A stretch of DNA of 64,000 nt from JASGKO01 sp049840595 (GTDB taxonomy: Bacteria; Verrucomicrobiota; Verrucomicrobiia; Chthoniobacterales; Chthoniobacteraceae): the NCBI GenBank assembly GCA_049840595.1, contig JASGKO010000027.1, forward strand, positions 1 through 64,000, in the 5' to 3' direction. The notes beneath the pieces are model-generated. The model was not told the DNA's origin. It saw nothing but the letters and a program-made list of their open reading frames with translations, and ran no database searches. A program made the translations under genes and the position numbers. Within the stretch, counting starts at the first letter, position 1. Each line of letters starts with the position of its first letter. Below, one piece after another: positions 57,034-64,000 of the stretch.

Positions 57034-57807
57034 GTGACTACCCTTCAAATCTTCTGGCTCATCCTCAGCGGTGCGGGCGCGGGGTTTGTGAATGCGATTG
57101 CCGGTGGCGGCACCCTGCTTACCTATCCGGCCCTGATCCTTGCGGGATCGAATGAATTGATTGCGAACACCACCAGCACCCTGTCGCTGATCGTGGCGCT
57201 GCCCGGCAGCATGTATGGCTATCGCTCGTTCATGCCTGCGATGAAGCGCTGGATTCTGATTTTTCTCCCGGCCAGCCTCATCGGCGGCGGACTCGGGAGT
57301 GTGCTGCTGCTCGAAACGGGCAATTCCGCCTTCAAGAAGATCGTCCCCTTTCTCATTCTCTTCGCCACGCTGCTCTTTTTAATGGGGAGCTGGCTGAGCA
57401 AACGGCTGCGGCAAAACAGCGAAGGGCACTTCCATAGCAAGCGCTGGCTCATCGGCGCGATGGTGTTCCAATTTGCCGTCGCCGTCTATGGCGGCTACTT
57501 CGGCGCGGGCATCGGCGTGCTCACCCTGGCCTCGCTGGCGGTGATGGGCTTCCAGAACATCAATGAAATGAACGCCTTCAAGACGATCATGGGCGGGCTG
57601 ATCAATATTGTGGCTGCGGTGATCTTCATCTGGAGCGGGTTGATCGACTGGCCGAAGATGCTGCTGGTCGCGGCGGGAGCGATGCCGGGCTACTACTTGG
57701 GTTCGCATGTCTCGCAACGGGTGAAACCGGCGCTCGTGCGCTCCTTCGTCGTGGTCGTGGGCCTGGCGACGGCGGCCTATTTGTTCTACAAGGCGTTTTT
57801 CCTGTAG
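57034..57807 (+). CDS. TauE/SafE-type permease 2
   Basis: GAGAGFVNAIAGGGTLLTYPALILAG is the typical first half-repeat, and AVAVYGGYFGAGIGVLTLASLAVMG the second. It has eight to nine membrane segments and 257 residues, from a GTG start. It probably exports sulfite, a sulfonate or another small organic anion. It is divergent from pyk 2 (137 bases between). It is intact, unlike permease 1 at 20333. Confidence 0.92.
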   Translation: MTTLQIFWLILSGAGAGFVNAIAGGGTLLTYPALILAGSNELIANTTSTLSLIVALPGSMYGYRSFMPAMKRWILIFLPASLIGGGLGSVLLLETGNSAFKKIVPFLILFATLLFLMGSWLSKRLRQNSEGHFHSKRWLIGAMVFQFAVAVYGGYFGAGIGVLTLASLAVMGFQNINEMNAFKTIMGGLINIVAAVIFIWSGLIDWPKMLLVAAGAMPGYYLGSHVSQRVKPALVRSFVVVVGLATAAYLFYKAFFL

Positions 57808-57885
57808 AAATCCATACCGTCCCGCCGGAACGGGTTGATTGCCTGCGGGGGAGCGATCTGAGCCGCGGAAAGCTGACGAAAGTTC

Positions 57886-58000
57886 GTTCCGGCGGGGACG
57901 CCGGAACCGCCACGCGGGACGCGTGGGCTCCCCGGAGCCCAGGGGGAACCGTCTCCCTGGATTTCGGGGCCCATCAATTCGTGAACCCAGCCTGGAGCGA
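57886..58000. repeat. Dispersed repeat segments shared with 54.7 and 55.0 kb
   Basis: 57886-57908 (GTTCCGGCGGGGACGCCGGAACC) is the reverse complement, with two changes, of 54712-54734. 57946-57985 shares AACCGT-CCCTGG and the exact 15-mer CATCAATTCGTGAAC with 55030-55068. The same modules thus recur in two gaps 3 kb apart. Confidence 0.7.
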
Positions 58001-58007
58001 AATCCGG

Positions 58008-58403
58008 TCAGGAAATCGTCAGCACATCGAGCGCCTTTTTGGCATTGCTCGGGCGGAGGATGAGCAGCCCTTTCTTCGACTTGGGGCTGGTGGCGAGGTA
58101 GGCGTATTCAATGTTGATCTTCGCCTTCGCCAGTTTGCGGGCGATCTTGGAGAGACTGCCGGGTTTGTTGTCGTTTTCGATGAAGAGCACTTCATTTTCC
58201 ACGACGAGCACGCCACGCTCTTCAAAAAGCGTGAGGGCTTTGCGGGTGTCGCTTACCACCAAGCGCACCACGGAGTGGTCCACCGTGTCGGAGATGGTGA
58301 GGGCGTAGATGTTAATGTTGGCTTTCGCCAGCTCATCGCAGACCTCGGCGAGGGTCCCCGGTTTGTTTTCCAGAAAAACCGAGAGCTGTTTTACAATATC
58401 CAT
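58008..58403 (-). CDS. ACT-domain amino-acid-binding regulatory protein
   Basis: Two ACT domains follow each other: IVKQLSVFLENKPGTLAEVCDELAKANINIYALTISDT and VLFIENDNKPGSLSKIARKLAKAKINIEYAY. Each has the G-x-L loop (NKPGTL, NKPGSL). Length is 131 residues from the ATG at 58403. Such stand-alone double ACT proteins are thought to sense amino acids. The ligand and target are not visible here. Confidence 0.87.
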   Translation of the reverse strand: MDIVKQLSVFLENKPGTLAEVCDELAKANINIYALTISDTVDHSVVRLVVSDTRKALTLFEERGVLVVENEVLFIENDNKPGSLSKIARKLAKAKINIEYAYLATSPKSKKGLLILRPSNAKKALDVLTIS

Positions 58404-58675
58404 GTCCTTTATTAAAAGACCGGCCTCACTCTTTCGCCAGTCAAATTGCACGGACCAAAGAGGAGGGGATCTTTTTGCATCGGATCCGGTCCAAAATTCT
58501 TCCTCTGCGAACGGGGACGGAATTACTTGACGGTCAATAAACCCCGCGACCCTGGAATGGCTGAAGTTGGTTGACGAAGACTCCCGGCTTGGGAAGTGAT
58601 GAGGAGAGTTGGAGGGCGACCACCCCCGCCGTTCCCGGATACGATACTTAGACCCAAAAATCACCACCCCTTTTC
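58404..58675. promoter_or_regulatory. Divergent upstream region of the ACT-domain gene and araA
   Basis: This is a 272-base gap between divergent genes. TTGACGGTCAA (about 58528-58538) is an imperfect palindrome. The ATG of araA at 58676 is not preceded by a strong ribosome-binding site. No standard promoter pair could be fixed with confidence. Confidence 0.35.
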
Positions 58676-60190
58676 ATGAAAAACGCGCCAACACCAGAAA
58701 TCTGGTTCTTTACCGGTTCACAACACCTTTACGGCGAGGGACCACTCAAGCAAGTCTCCTCGAACTCGCAGAAAATCGTCGATGAACTGAACGCCACGAA
58801 GAAGCTGCCGCTGAAGATCGTCTGCAAGCCGATCCTCACCCGTCCCGAGGAAATCCGTGCCGCCTGCCTGGAGGCAAACTCCTCGCCCGAGTGCGGTGGC
58901 GTCATTTTCTGGATGCACACGTTCTCGCCGTCCAAGATGTGGATCGGCGGTCTCTCGGTGCTCCGCCGCCCGGTGCTGCATCTCGCGACGCAGTTCAACC
59001 GCGATCTGCCCTGGTCGGAGATCGACATGGATTTCATGAACCTGAACCAGGCCGCCCATGGCGACCGCGAGCACGGGTTCATTCACACCCGCCTGCGCCT
59101 TGGCCGCAAGGTCGTCGTCGGCCACTGGAGCGACGAGGAAGTGCAGCAGCGCCTGGCCGTCTGGATGCGCGTCGTTCGCGCCTGGACCGACTGGCAGGGC
59201 GGAAAGTTTGTCCGCTTCGGCGACAACATGCGCTACGTGGCCGTGACCGAAGGTGACAAGGTGGCCGCGGAAGCGAAGCTCGGCTTCTCGGTGAATACCC
59301 ACGGCGTGGGCGATCTCGTCGCCGCGATGAACGAGGTGAGCGACAGCGCAATCACCCAGCTCGCCGCCGAATACGAAGAGCTCTACAACGTGGTCGCCGA
59401 TCTGCGCAAGGGCGGCAGCCGCCACGAGGCGCTGCGCTACAATGCGCGCCAGGAAATCGGTCTCCGCACCTTCCTGGAGAACGGCAAGTTCCTCGGCTTT
59501 ACCGATTCCTTTGAAGACCTGCACGGGCTCACGCAGTTGCCCGGTCTCGCCGTCCAGCGCCTGATGGCCGATGGCTACGGCTTCGCCGGCGAAGGCGACT
59601 GGAAGACCGCCGCGCTGGTGCGCGCGATGAAGGTGATGGACGCCGATACCCAGGGCGGCACCTCCTTCATGGAAGATTACACCTACGAACTGAACCCGAG
59701 CGGCCAGCTCGTGCTCGGCTCGCACATGCTCGAAGTGTGCCCGACCATCGCTGCCGGTAAGGCAAGCGTGGAAATTCACCCGCTCGGCATCGGCGGCAAG
59801 GACGATCCGGTGCGTCTCGTTTTCGACGCCCGCGAAGGCGCGGCGATCAACGTGGCGATCATGGATCTCGGCAACCGCTTCCGCCTGCTGGTGAACGAGG
59901 TGGATGCGATCAAGCCACCGCAGCCGCTGCCCAAGCTGCCGGTCGCCCGCGCGGTCTGGAAGTGCCGCCCCGATCTCAAGACGGCCGTCGGCGCCTGGAT
60001 TCATGCGGGTGGCACGCACCACACCGGCTACAGCTACTCCGTCACCGCGGAATACATCGAAGACCTCGCGGAAATCGCCGGGCTCGAAGTGGCGATCATC
60101 GACGCGGAAACCACGATTCGCGACTTCAAGCAGACGCTGCGCAATAACGAGCTCTACTACCACATCGCTCCCGGCCTCGGGCGCCTGTAA
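58676..60190 (+). CDS. araA: L-arabinose isomerase
   Basis: It converts L-arabinose to L-ribulose. EIWFFTGSQHLYGEGPLKQVSSNSQKIVDELN is the family start. MHTFSPSKMWIGGLSVLRRPVLHLATQFN and TSFMEDYTYEL (metal-binding Glu) are conserved, as is GSHMLEVCPTIA. Length is 504 residues, in one frame. No araB, araD or transporter gene is adjacent, so the rest of the pathway must be elsewhere. It ends with a strong terminator. Confidence 0.96.
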   Translation: MKNAPTPEIWFFTGSQHLYGEGPLKQVSSNSQKIVDELNATKKLPLKIVCKPILTRPEEIRAACLEANSSPECGGVIFWMHTFSPSKMWIGGLSVLRRPVLHLATQFNRDLPWSEIDMDFMNLNQAAHGDREHGFIHTRLRLGRKVVVGHWSDEEVQQRLAVWMRVVRAWTDWQGGKFVRFGDNMRYVAVTEGDKVAAEAKLGFSVNTHGVGDLVAAMNEVSDSAITQLAAEYEELYNVVADLRKGGSRHEALRYNARQEIGLRTFLENGKFLGFTDSFEDLHGLTQLPGLAVQRLMADGYGFAGEGDWKTAALVRAMKVMDADTQGGTSFMEDYTYELNPSGQLVLGSHMLEVCPTIAAGKASVEIHPLGIGGKDDPVRLVFDAREGAAINVAIMDLGNRFRLLVNEVDAIKPPQPLPKLPVARAVWKCRPDLKTAVGAWIHAGGTHHTGYSYSVTAEYIEDLAEIAGLEVAIIDAETTIRDFKQTLRNNELYYHIAPGLGRL

Positions 60191-60211
60191 GCGGACGAAT
60201 CATTAAAAAGC

Positions 60212-60250
60212 AAAACGCTCCCGGGTGAAAACTCGGGAGCGTTTTTTTGT
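60212..60250 (+). terminator. Rho-independent terminator after araA
   Basis: A 12-bp stem (60212-60223 with 60234-60245) closes a 10-base loop and is followed by a T run (TTTTTTT) from 60242. It lies 22 bases after the araA stop. Confidence 0.9.
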
Positions 60251-60675
60251 TTGAGAATAATTGTCGTTCTGAACGCGGCATCTCCATCAGCACGATCCTT
60301 TCGGCATGCGGCCAGTCTACTGGCTGCGCCTCCCAACTCCGACCCAGAAAGTGTAACCCATGTGATGGCACCGTGCCGAGCGATTGATCCCCCCCGCGAG
60401 GCTGGAGCCTCGTTCGCAGGTGCGTGCCCAAGCTGGAGCTTGGGCACGAGGGGTGGGGGAGCTTCGGCTTTTTTAGCCAGGCGAGCTAATCGCTCCTCGC
60501 CGCCGGGGAACGGTCGCACTTTGTCCTTCGCTTTCGAAGTCTCCGCGCCCTTGGACTGCGGCGACACGTCGCCGCTTTCTCCAGGCGAGACACGTCTCGC
60601 CGTACCGATGCGCAGCCAAATTTTCCCCCCGACCCCACGCTCCGGGTGGGCTCGCCCCTGTCCGCAACCCCCGGC
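60251..60675. repeat. Gene-free stretch with dispersed palindromes
   Basis: No gene is supported. It includes the perfect 12-bp palindrome CGTGCCCAAGCT-GG-AGCTTGGGCACG (60423-60448), the neighbouring CGAGGCT-GG-AGCCTCG (60397-60412), the repeat at 60545-60600 that is inverted at 36547-36608, and a CGCCCCTGTCCGC module (60650-60662) shared with 40344-40356. Confidence 0.65.
60545..60600. repeat. Dispersed repeat, copy 2 (inverted partner 36547-36608)
   Basis: Its reverse complement matches 36547-36608 at about 50 of 56 bases. Motifs are GCGCCCTTGGACTGCGG, GACACGTCGCCGC and TCTCCAGGCGAGAC. It lies just downstream of the 3' end of folD. Confidence 0.75.
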
Positions 60676-61557
60676 CTACAGCTCGTGAATCTGCCGGGCG
60701 GCTTTCACTGTGTTCGCCATCAGCATCGCGATGGTCATCGGGCCGACGCCGCCGGGGACCGGGGTGATCGCTTTGCACTTGGGTGCGACTTCGGCAAAGG
60801 CCACGTCGCCGACGAGCTTGTAGCCCTTGGCGTTGGTCGCGTCGTCCACCCGGTTGATCCCGACGTCGATCACTACTGCGCCTTCCTTCACGAAATCGGC
60901 CTTCACAAATTCCGGCTGGCCGATCGCGGCGATGAGGATATCCGCGCCGCGGCAGACGGCGGCGAGATCGCGGGTGCGCGAGTGCGCCACGGTAACGGTC
61001 GCATCGCCACCGGGACCTTTGTTCATGAGCAGTAGCGCCATCGGCTTGCCGACAATCATCGAGCGGCCGAGCACGACGGCATTCGCGCCCTTGGTCTCGA
61101 TTCCGGCGGCGAGGAGCAGGCGCTGGCAGCCCAGCGGCGTGCAGGGGACGAAGCCCGTCGTGTCCCCGAGCGCGAGTTTGGCCACGTTCACGGCGTGGAA
61201 GCCATCCACGTCCTTGCGCGGGTCGATCGTCGCGATGACGGCGGCTTCGTCGATGTGCTTGGGCGGCGGCGACTGGACGAGGATGCCGTGGATCTTGGGA
61301 TCGGCATTCAGCTTCTCCACGACGGCGACCAGCTCGGCCTGGGTCGTTTCAGCAGACAGCTCGTATTTCTCGGAATAGAGGCCAAGCTCGCGGCACATCT
61401 TGTCCTTGCTCCGCACATAGGCGCGCGAAGCGGGATCGTCGCCCACGAGAACGACCGCGAGGCCGGGGGTGACGCCCTTGGACTGCAAGTCGGCCACGGC
61501 GGCTTTGGTCTCTTCATGCACGGCTTGCGCCACGGCTTTTCCGTCGATCAAATTCAT
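60676..61557 (-). CDS. folD: FolD bifunctional methylenetetrahydrofolate dehydrogenase/cyclohydrolase
   Basis: It converts 5,10-methylene-THF to 10-formyl-THF for purines and formyl-Met. MNLIDGKAVAQAVHEETKAAVADL opens it. AYVRSKDKMCRELGL holds the catalytic Lys. GILVQSPPPKHIDEAAV (usually QLPLP, here QSPPP) and VLGRSMIVGKPMALLLMNKG follow, the latter being the nucleotide-binding loop. VDVGINRV is the last motif. Length is 293 residues. Confidence 0.95.
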   Translation of the reverse strand: MNLIDGKAVAQAVHEETKAAVADLQSKGVTPGLAVVLVGDDPASRAYVRSKDKMCRELGLYSEKYELSAETTQAELVAVVEKLNADPKIHGILVQSPPPKHIDEAAVIATIDPRKDVDGFHAVNVAKLALGDTTGFVPCTPLGCQRLLLAAGIETKGANAVVLGRSMIVGKPMALLLMNKGPGGDATVTVAHSRTRDLAAVCRGADILIAAIGQPEFVKADFVKEGAVVIDVGINRVDDATNAKGYKLVGDVAFAEVAPKCKAITPVPGGVGPMTIAMLMANTVKAARQIHEL

Positions 61558-61615
61558 GCTGCCGTTCTTCCCAAAAAATGCGGGCGATGGGAAGTTGAGA
61601 ATTTGCCCCGGGGGA

Positions 61616-62248
61616 TCAGTGAACGTTCCGCAGCGTGTTGAGCGTCTGCTCCAACCGGGCGCGCTCGGCTTCGAAGGTTTCTGCCCCGGTGGTTTTCTCC
61701 ACCGAGTAAAGCGGGGCCAGGGTGATGACGGCGCGGGAAAAGGGCTTGGGAATCATGAAGCCGTCCCAGCTCTTGAGCTGCCAGTAGCCGCTGTATTCGA
61801 CGTTGATCGGCATGATTTGCACGCCGGTCTTTTGCGCGAGGGTGACGACGCCGGGATTGAGATGATAACGCGGGCCGCGCGGGCCGTCGGGGGTGATGGC
61901 GACATCGACGCCGGTCTCAAGCATCCGTTTCATCTCCAGCAAGGCCGCGACCCCGCGCCGGGAGCTGCTGCCGCGAATGGGCCGCACGTTGAAGCGCTCG
62001 ATAAAGGCGGCGAGGTAATCCCCATCCTTGCTGGCGCTGGTGAGCGCGGAGCCGGGGCGCTGGCTGAGCTTGCGCTGGATGAGCCAGGGAATGAGGAAGA
62101 GCCGGTTGTGCCAGAAGAGCCAGATGAGCCGTGGCTCGGGGGGCTTCCCCAATACGCCGGCGCGATCCTCGATGCGGATGCGCATGGTGAAAATGATGGC
62201 CCGGACGAGTAGCGAGCCGAAACTGGCGATGAGGCGGGCTTTACGCAC
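61616..62248 (-). CDS. DUF374 (LpxL/PlsC-like) lysophospholipid acyltransferase-family protein
   Basis: WLFWHNRLFLIPWLIQRKLS has the His-x4-Asp-like position typical of DUF374. RPIRGSSSRRGVAALLEMKRML and TPDGPRGPRYHLNPGVVTLAQKTG are strong family motifs. Length is 210 residues with one N-terminal hydrophobic stretch. DUF374 proteins are proposed acyltransferases in lipid A or phospholipid synthesis. The gene lies 58 bases upstream of folD on the same strand. Confidence 0.88.
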   Translation of the reverse strand: MRKARLIASFGSLLVRAIIFTMRIRIEDRAGVLGKPPEPRLIWLFWHNRLFLIPWLIQRKLSQRPGSALTSASKDGDYLAAFIERFNVRPIRGSSSRRGVAALLEMKRMLETGVDVAITPDGPRGPRYHLNPGVVTLAQKTGVQIMPINVEYSGYWQLKSWDGFMIPKPFSRAVITLAPLYSVEKTTGAETFEAERARLEQTLNTLRNVH

Positions 62249-62547
62249 AGGCAGGCCGGGTTAACGAACGGGAACGCGGGATAAGGAACGACTGCGGCCT
62301 TCGACCGCATGGGAAAAAATCAAAGCTCTGCTGCACATGCGCAAGATGATGCGCGAAAAAGGCGACGGATTCAACCGTCGTGCTGATGGAAGGGGTGAAA
62401 TACATCACGAACGGCTTCCCTCAAGGCGGCGGAGTTGCGCAGGCAATCGCGTTCCCAGCCGGGGCCTGGTCACGAGGGCACAACCCTCTTTCCGTCCCGT
62501 TCATCGGGTTCATCCTGTCTTTTCCATCTGGACCGGATGAACCGGAT
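62249..62547. other. Gene-free stretch
   Basis: No open frame here has a credible start and length. The sequence includes CGTTCATCGGGTTCATCCTG and ATGAACCGG pieces (62500-62545), a known type of tandem intergenic motif, and a small palindrome GCGGCCTTCGACCGC (62302-62316). No terminator with a T run could be fixed for the kinase. Confidence 0.45.
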
Positions 62548-64000
62548 TTATGGGATGGAAACTTGCTTCGAAGGAGCCGCCTGGATGTATTCCTCCTCCA
62601 GCTCGGAGACGTGCTGGAGCGGGGTCTTGGCCGGTTTGTGGTCGAGGATTTCGCGGACCCTGGCCGCGAGTTGCGCCATGGTGTAGGGCTTCGCGAGGAA
62701 GGAGACGCCGGGCATGATCAGGTCGGTCCGGGCGATGGCGTCCTGGGTATAGCCGGAGCTGAAGAGGATGCGCGTATTGGGGAAGCGGTCGCGGACTTTC
62801 TCGGCGAGATCGCGGCTGCCCATTTCGGGCATCACCACGTCGGTCACCACGAGATGGATTTTTTGATTCCCGAGCACATCGAGCCGCTGGAGCGCTTCGA
62901 GGCCGTTGGAGGCTTCGATCACCCGGTAACCGAGCGAGGAGAGGGCGAGGCAGCCCAGTTCGCGCACCATTGGCTCGTCTTCCACCAGCATGATGGTTTC
63001 GTTGCCTTCCGCGATTTCCTGGGTCTCTTCCGCCTCGGCGATCTGGTCCTCGTAGGACTCGGTCGTGACCGGGATATAAACGCGGAAGGTGGTGCCGTAG
63101 CCGAGCTCGCTGTAAAGATCGATGTGGCCACCGCTTTGCTTGATGATGCCGTGGCAGGTGGAGAGGCCGAGCCCGGTGCCGTTGCCGACGCCTTTGGTCG
63201 TGAAGAAGGGCTCGAAGACCCGCGCCTTCGTTTCGGGAGACATGCCGATGCCGTTGTCGCTCACGGCCAGCAGCACGTAAGAGCCGGGAATCATCTCCAG
63301 CTTGCCGGCGGTGGTGCGTTCGTCCACTTCCACGGAGGAAGTTTCGATCGTCAACTGACCGCCCGACGGCATGGCGTCGCGGGCGTTCACCACCAGATTC
63401 ATCAGCACCTGCTGGAGCTGGCCCGGATCGGCTTTGACAAACGGCAGGGCATAATCGAAGCGCGTCTTGATCTGGATATTCTCGCCCACGAGCCGGGTGA
63501 GCATCTTGTTCATATCGGCGATCACTTCATTAAGCTGGAGCACGCGGGGCTGGAGCGTCTGCTTGCGGCTGAAGGCGAGCAACTGCTGGGTGAGCAGCGC
63601 GGCGCGTTCGCTCGCGCGCTTGATCTCCTGCACGTGCCGCTTGGGTGCGAGCTCGAGGTGACTCTTCTCCAGCAACAGATCGGAGTAGCCGATGATGGCG
63701 GTGAGGATGTTGTTGAAATCGTGGGCCACCCCGCCGGCGAGCTGGCCGATGGCCTGGACCTTCTGCGACTGCAGGTAGCGATCCTCCAGTTGCCGCTGCT
63801 CGGAGACATCTTCCACGGAGCCTTCCAGGTGCCGCACTTCACCCTGCTCGTCGCGGAAGACGCGCACCCGCTCCCGCAGGTAGATGCGGGAGCCGTCCTT
63901 GCGTTGCCAGATTACATCGCGGCTGCAGATGTCGTTCTTCGCCGTTCCCTCCCGCAGCACTTCCGCGCGCGGGGATTGCCTGATGCCGTTCTCATCGAAC
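62548..64000 (-). CDS. Hybrid sensor histidine kinase with receiver domain (PAS-HisKA-HATPase-REC), 5' end beyond window
   Basis: From the open left end the visible order is a PAS/PAC part (DVIWQRKDGSRIYLRERVRVFRDEQGEVRHLEG), HisKA with the phosphorylated His in AGGVAHDFNNILTAIIGYSD, the HATPase with LVVNARDAMP (N box), DNGIGMSPE (G1) and GNGTGLGLSTCHG (G2), then a receiver (LVEDEPMVRE, phospho-Asp in VVTDVVMPEM, Lys in FLAKPY). The frame stays open to 64000, so the real start lies to the right. At least 484 residues are visible. The ligand is unknown; a soluble or membrane sensor part is missing. Confidence 0.9.
   Translation of the reverse strand, partial: FDENGIRQSPRAEVLREGTAKNDICSRDVIWQRKDGSRIYLRERVRVFRDEQGEVRHLEGSVEDVSEQRQLEDRYLQSQKVQAIGQLAGGVAHDFNNILTAIIGYSDLLLEKSHLELAPKRHVQEIKRASERAALLTQQLLAFSRKQTLQPRVLQLNEVIADMNKMLTRLVGENIQIKTRFDYALPFVKADPGQLQQVLMNLVVNARDAMPSGGQLTIETSSVEVDERTTAGKLEMIPGSYVLLAVSDNGIGMSPETKARVFEPFFTTKGVGNGTGLGLSTCHGIIKQSGGHIDLYSELGYGTTFRVYIPVTTESYEDQIAEAEETQEIAEGNETIMLVEDEPMVRELGCLALSSLGYRVIEASNGLEALQRLDVLGNQKIHLVVTDVVMPEMGSRDLAEKVRDRFPNTRILFSSGYTQDAIARTDLIMPGVSFLAKPYTMAQLAARVREILDHKPAKTPLQHVSELEEEYIQAAPSKQVSIP

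Noticed and set aside
58718..60163. 481-residue minus-strand frame over araA
   Set aside because: It is the antisense frame of a strongly conserved gene and shows no domain.

Overview
The window looks like bacterial DNA from the Planctomycetota/Verrucomicrobiota (PVC) group, and it probably joins two different genomes. This placement is inferred from gene content; I could not run any search. Bases 1 to about 9045 are very GC-rich. They carry a filamentous-haemagglutinin-like surface protein, an aspartate-type aminotransferase, a small basic protein with an Ala/Lys tail, and the start of a glycogen-debranching enzyme that stops abruptly. From about 9.57 kb onward the content fits a Verrucomicrobiota bacterium: RelE/ParE-like protein, Rrf2-controlled sulfonate transporter, sulfotransferases, many lipoproteins, GTG starts, and palindromic repeat clusters between genes. 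The join lies in or beside a repeat cluster (9064-9567), so an assembly chimera is a live possibility.

Single-base frameshifts are frequent: more than 15 in the first 6.5 kb, and one or two in each of about a dozen later genes, some of them housekeeping-type. This pattern points to sequence error more than gene decay. Frameshifted genes are annotated as whole genes, with the breakpoints stated.

Layout. 0-6.5 kb: broken giant surface protein. 6.7-9.06 kb: aminotransferase, small basic protein, truncated glgX. 9.6-14.5 kb: DUF255 thioredoxin-domain protein, amidase lipoprotein, GH5 glycosidase, Pro/Ala-rich secreted protein. 14.5-18.6 kb: SRPBCC protein, alanine racemase, RelE-like protein, class V aminotransferase, sulfotransferase. 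18.8-22.2 kb: divergent pyruvate kinase, TauE/SafE permease, small membrane protein, M14-like carboxypeptidase. 22.3-26.5 kb: Rrf2 regulator plus sulfonate/nitrate-type ABC transporter with 4-bp gene overlaps, then a DUF433/DUF5615 pair and a second Rrf2 regulator. 26.6-32.3 kb: dnaE and lipoproteins. 32.4-35.6 kb: prs, rplY, pth, rpsF, ssb. 35.7-42 kb: hypothetical proteins, acyltransferase, hydrolase, DEAD-box helicase, aldo/keto reductase, DUF5069-like protein. 42.3-46.3 kb: recQ, TPR protein, class C beta-lactamase-like hydrolase, rdgB. 46.4-49.8 kb: sulfotransferases and a glycosyltransferase, with a decayed sulfotransferase copy. 50-52.5 kb: leuC, SH3-like lipoprotein, leuD. 52.6-54.5 kb: VapBC-like pair, AAA ATPase, rnhA. 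55.5-64 kb: second pyruvate kinase, second TauE/SafE permease, ACT-domain protein, araA, folD, DUF374 acyltransferase, and a hybrid histidine kinase running off the right edge.

Recurring themes are sulfur handling (sulfonate uptake, two TauE/SafE permeases, three sulfotransferases plus a relic), two pyruvate kinase paralogues that each neighbour a TauE/SafE gene, small toxin-antitoxin-type pairs, and a large set of palindromic intergenic repeats. I saw no rRNA, tRNA, CRISPR array, transposase or phage genes. No single locus is clearly a new system. The strongest candidates for follow-up are the VapBC-ATPase-RNase HI run, the leuC-lipoprotein-leuD arrangement, the paired pyk/TauE loci, and the repeat elements at 41981-42212 and 55074-55351.
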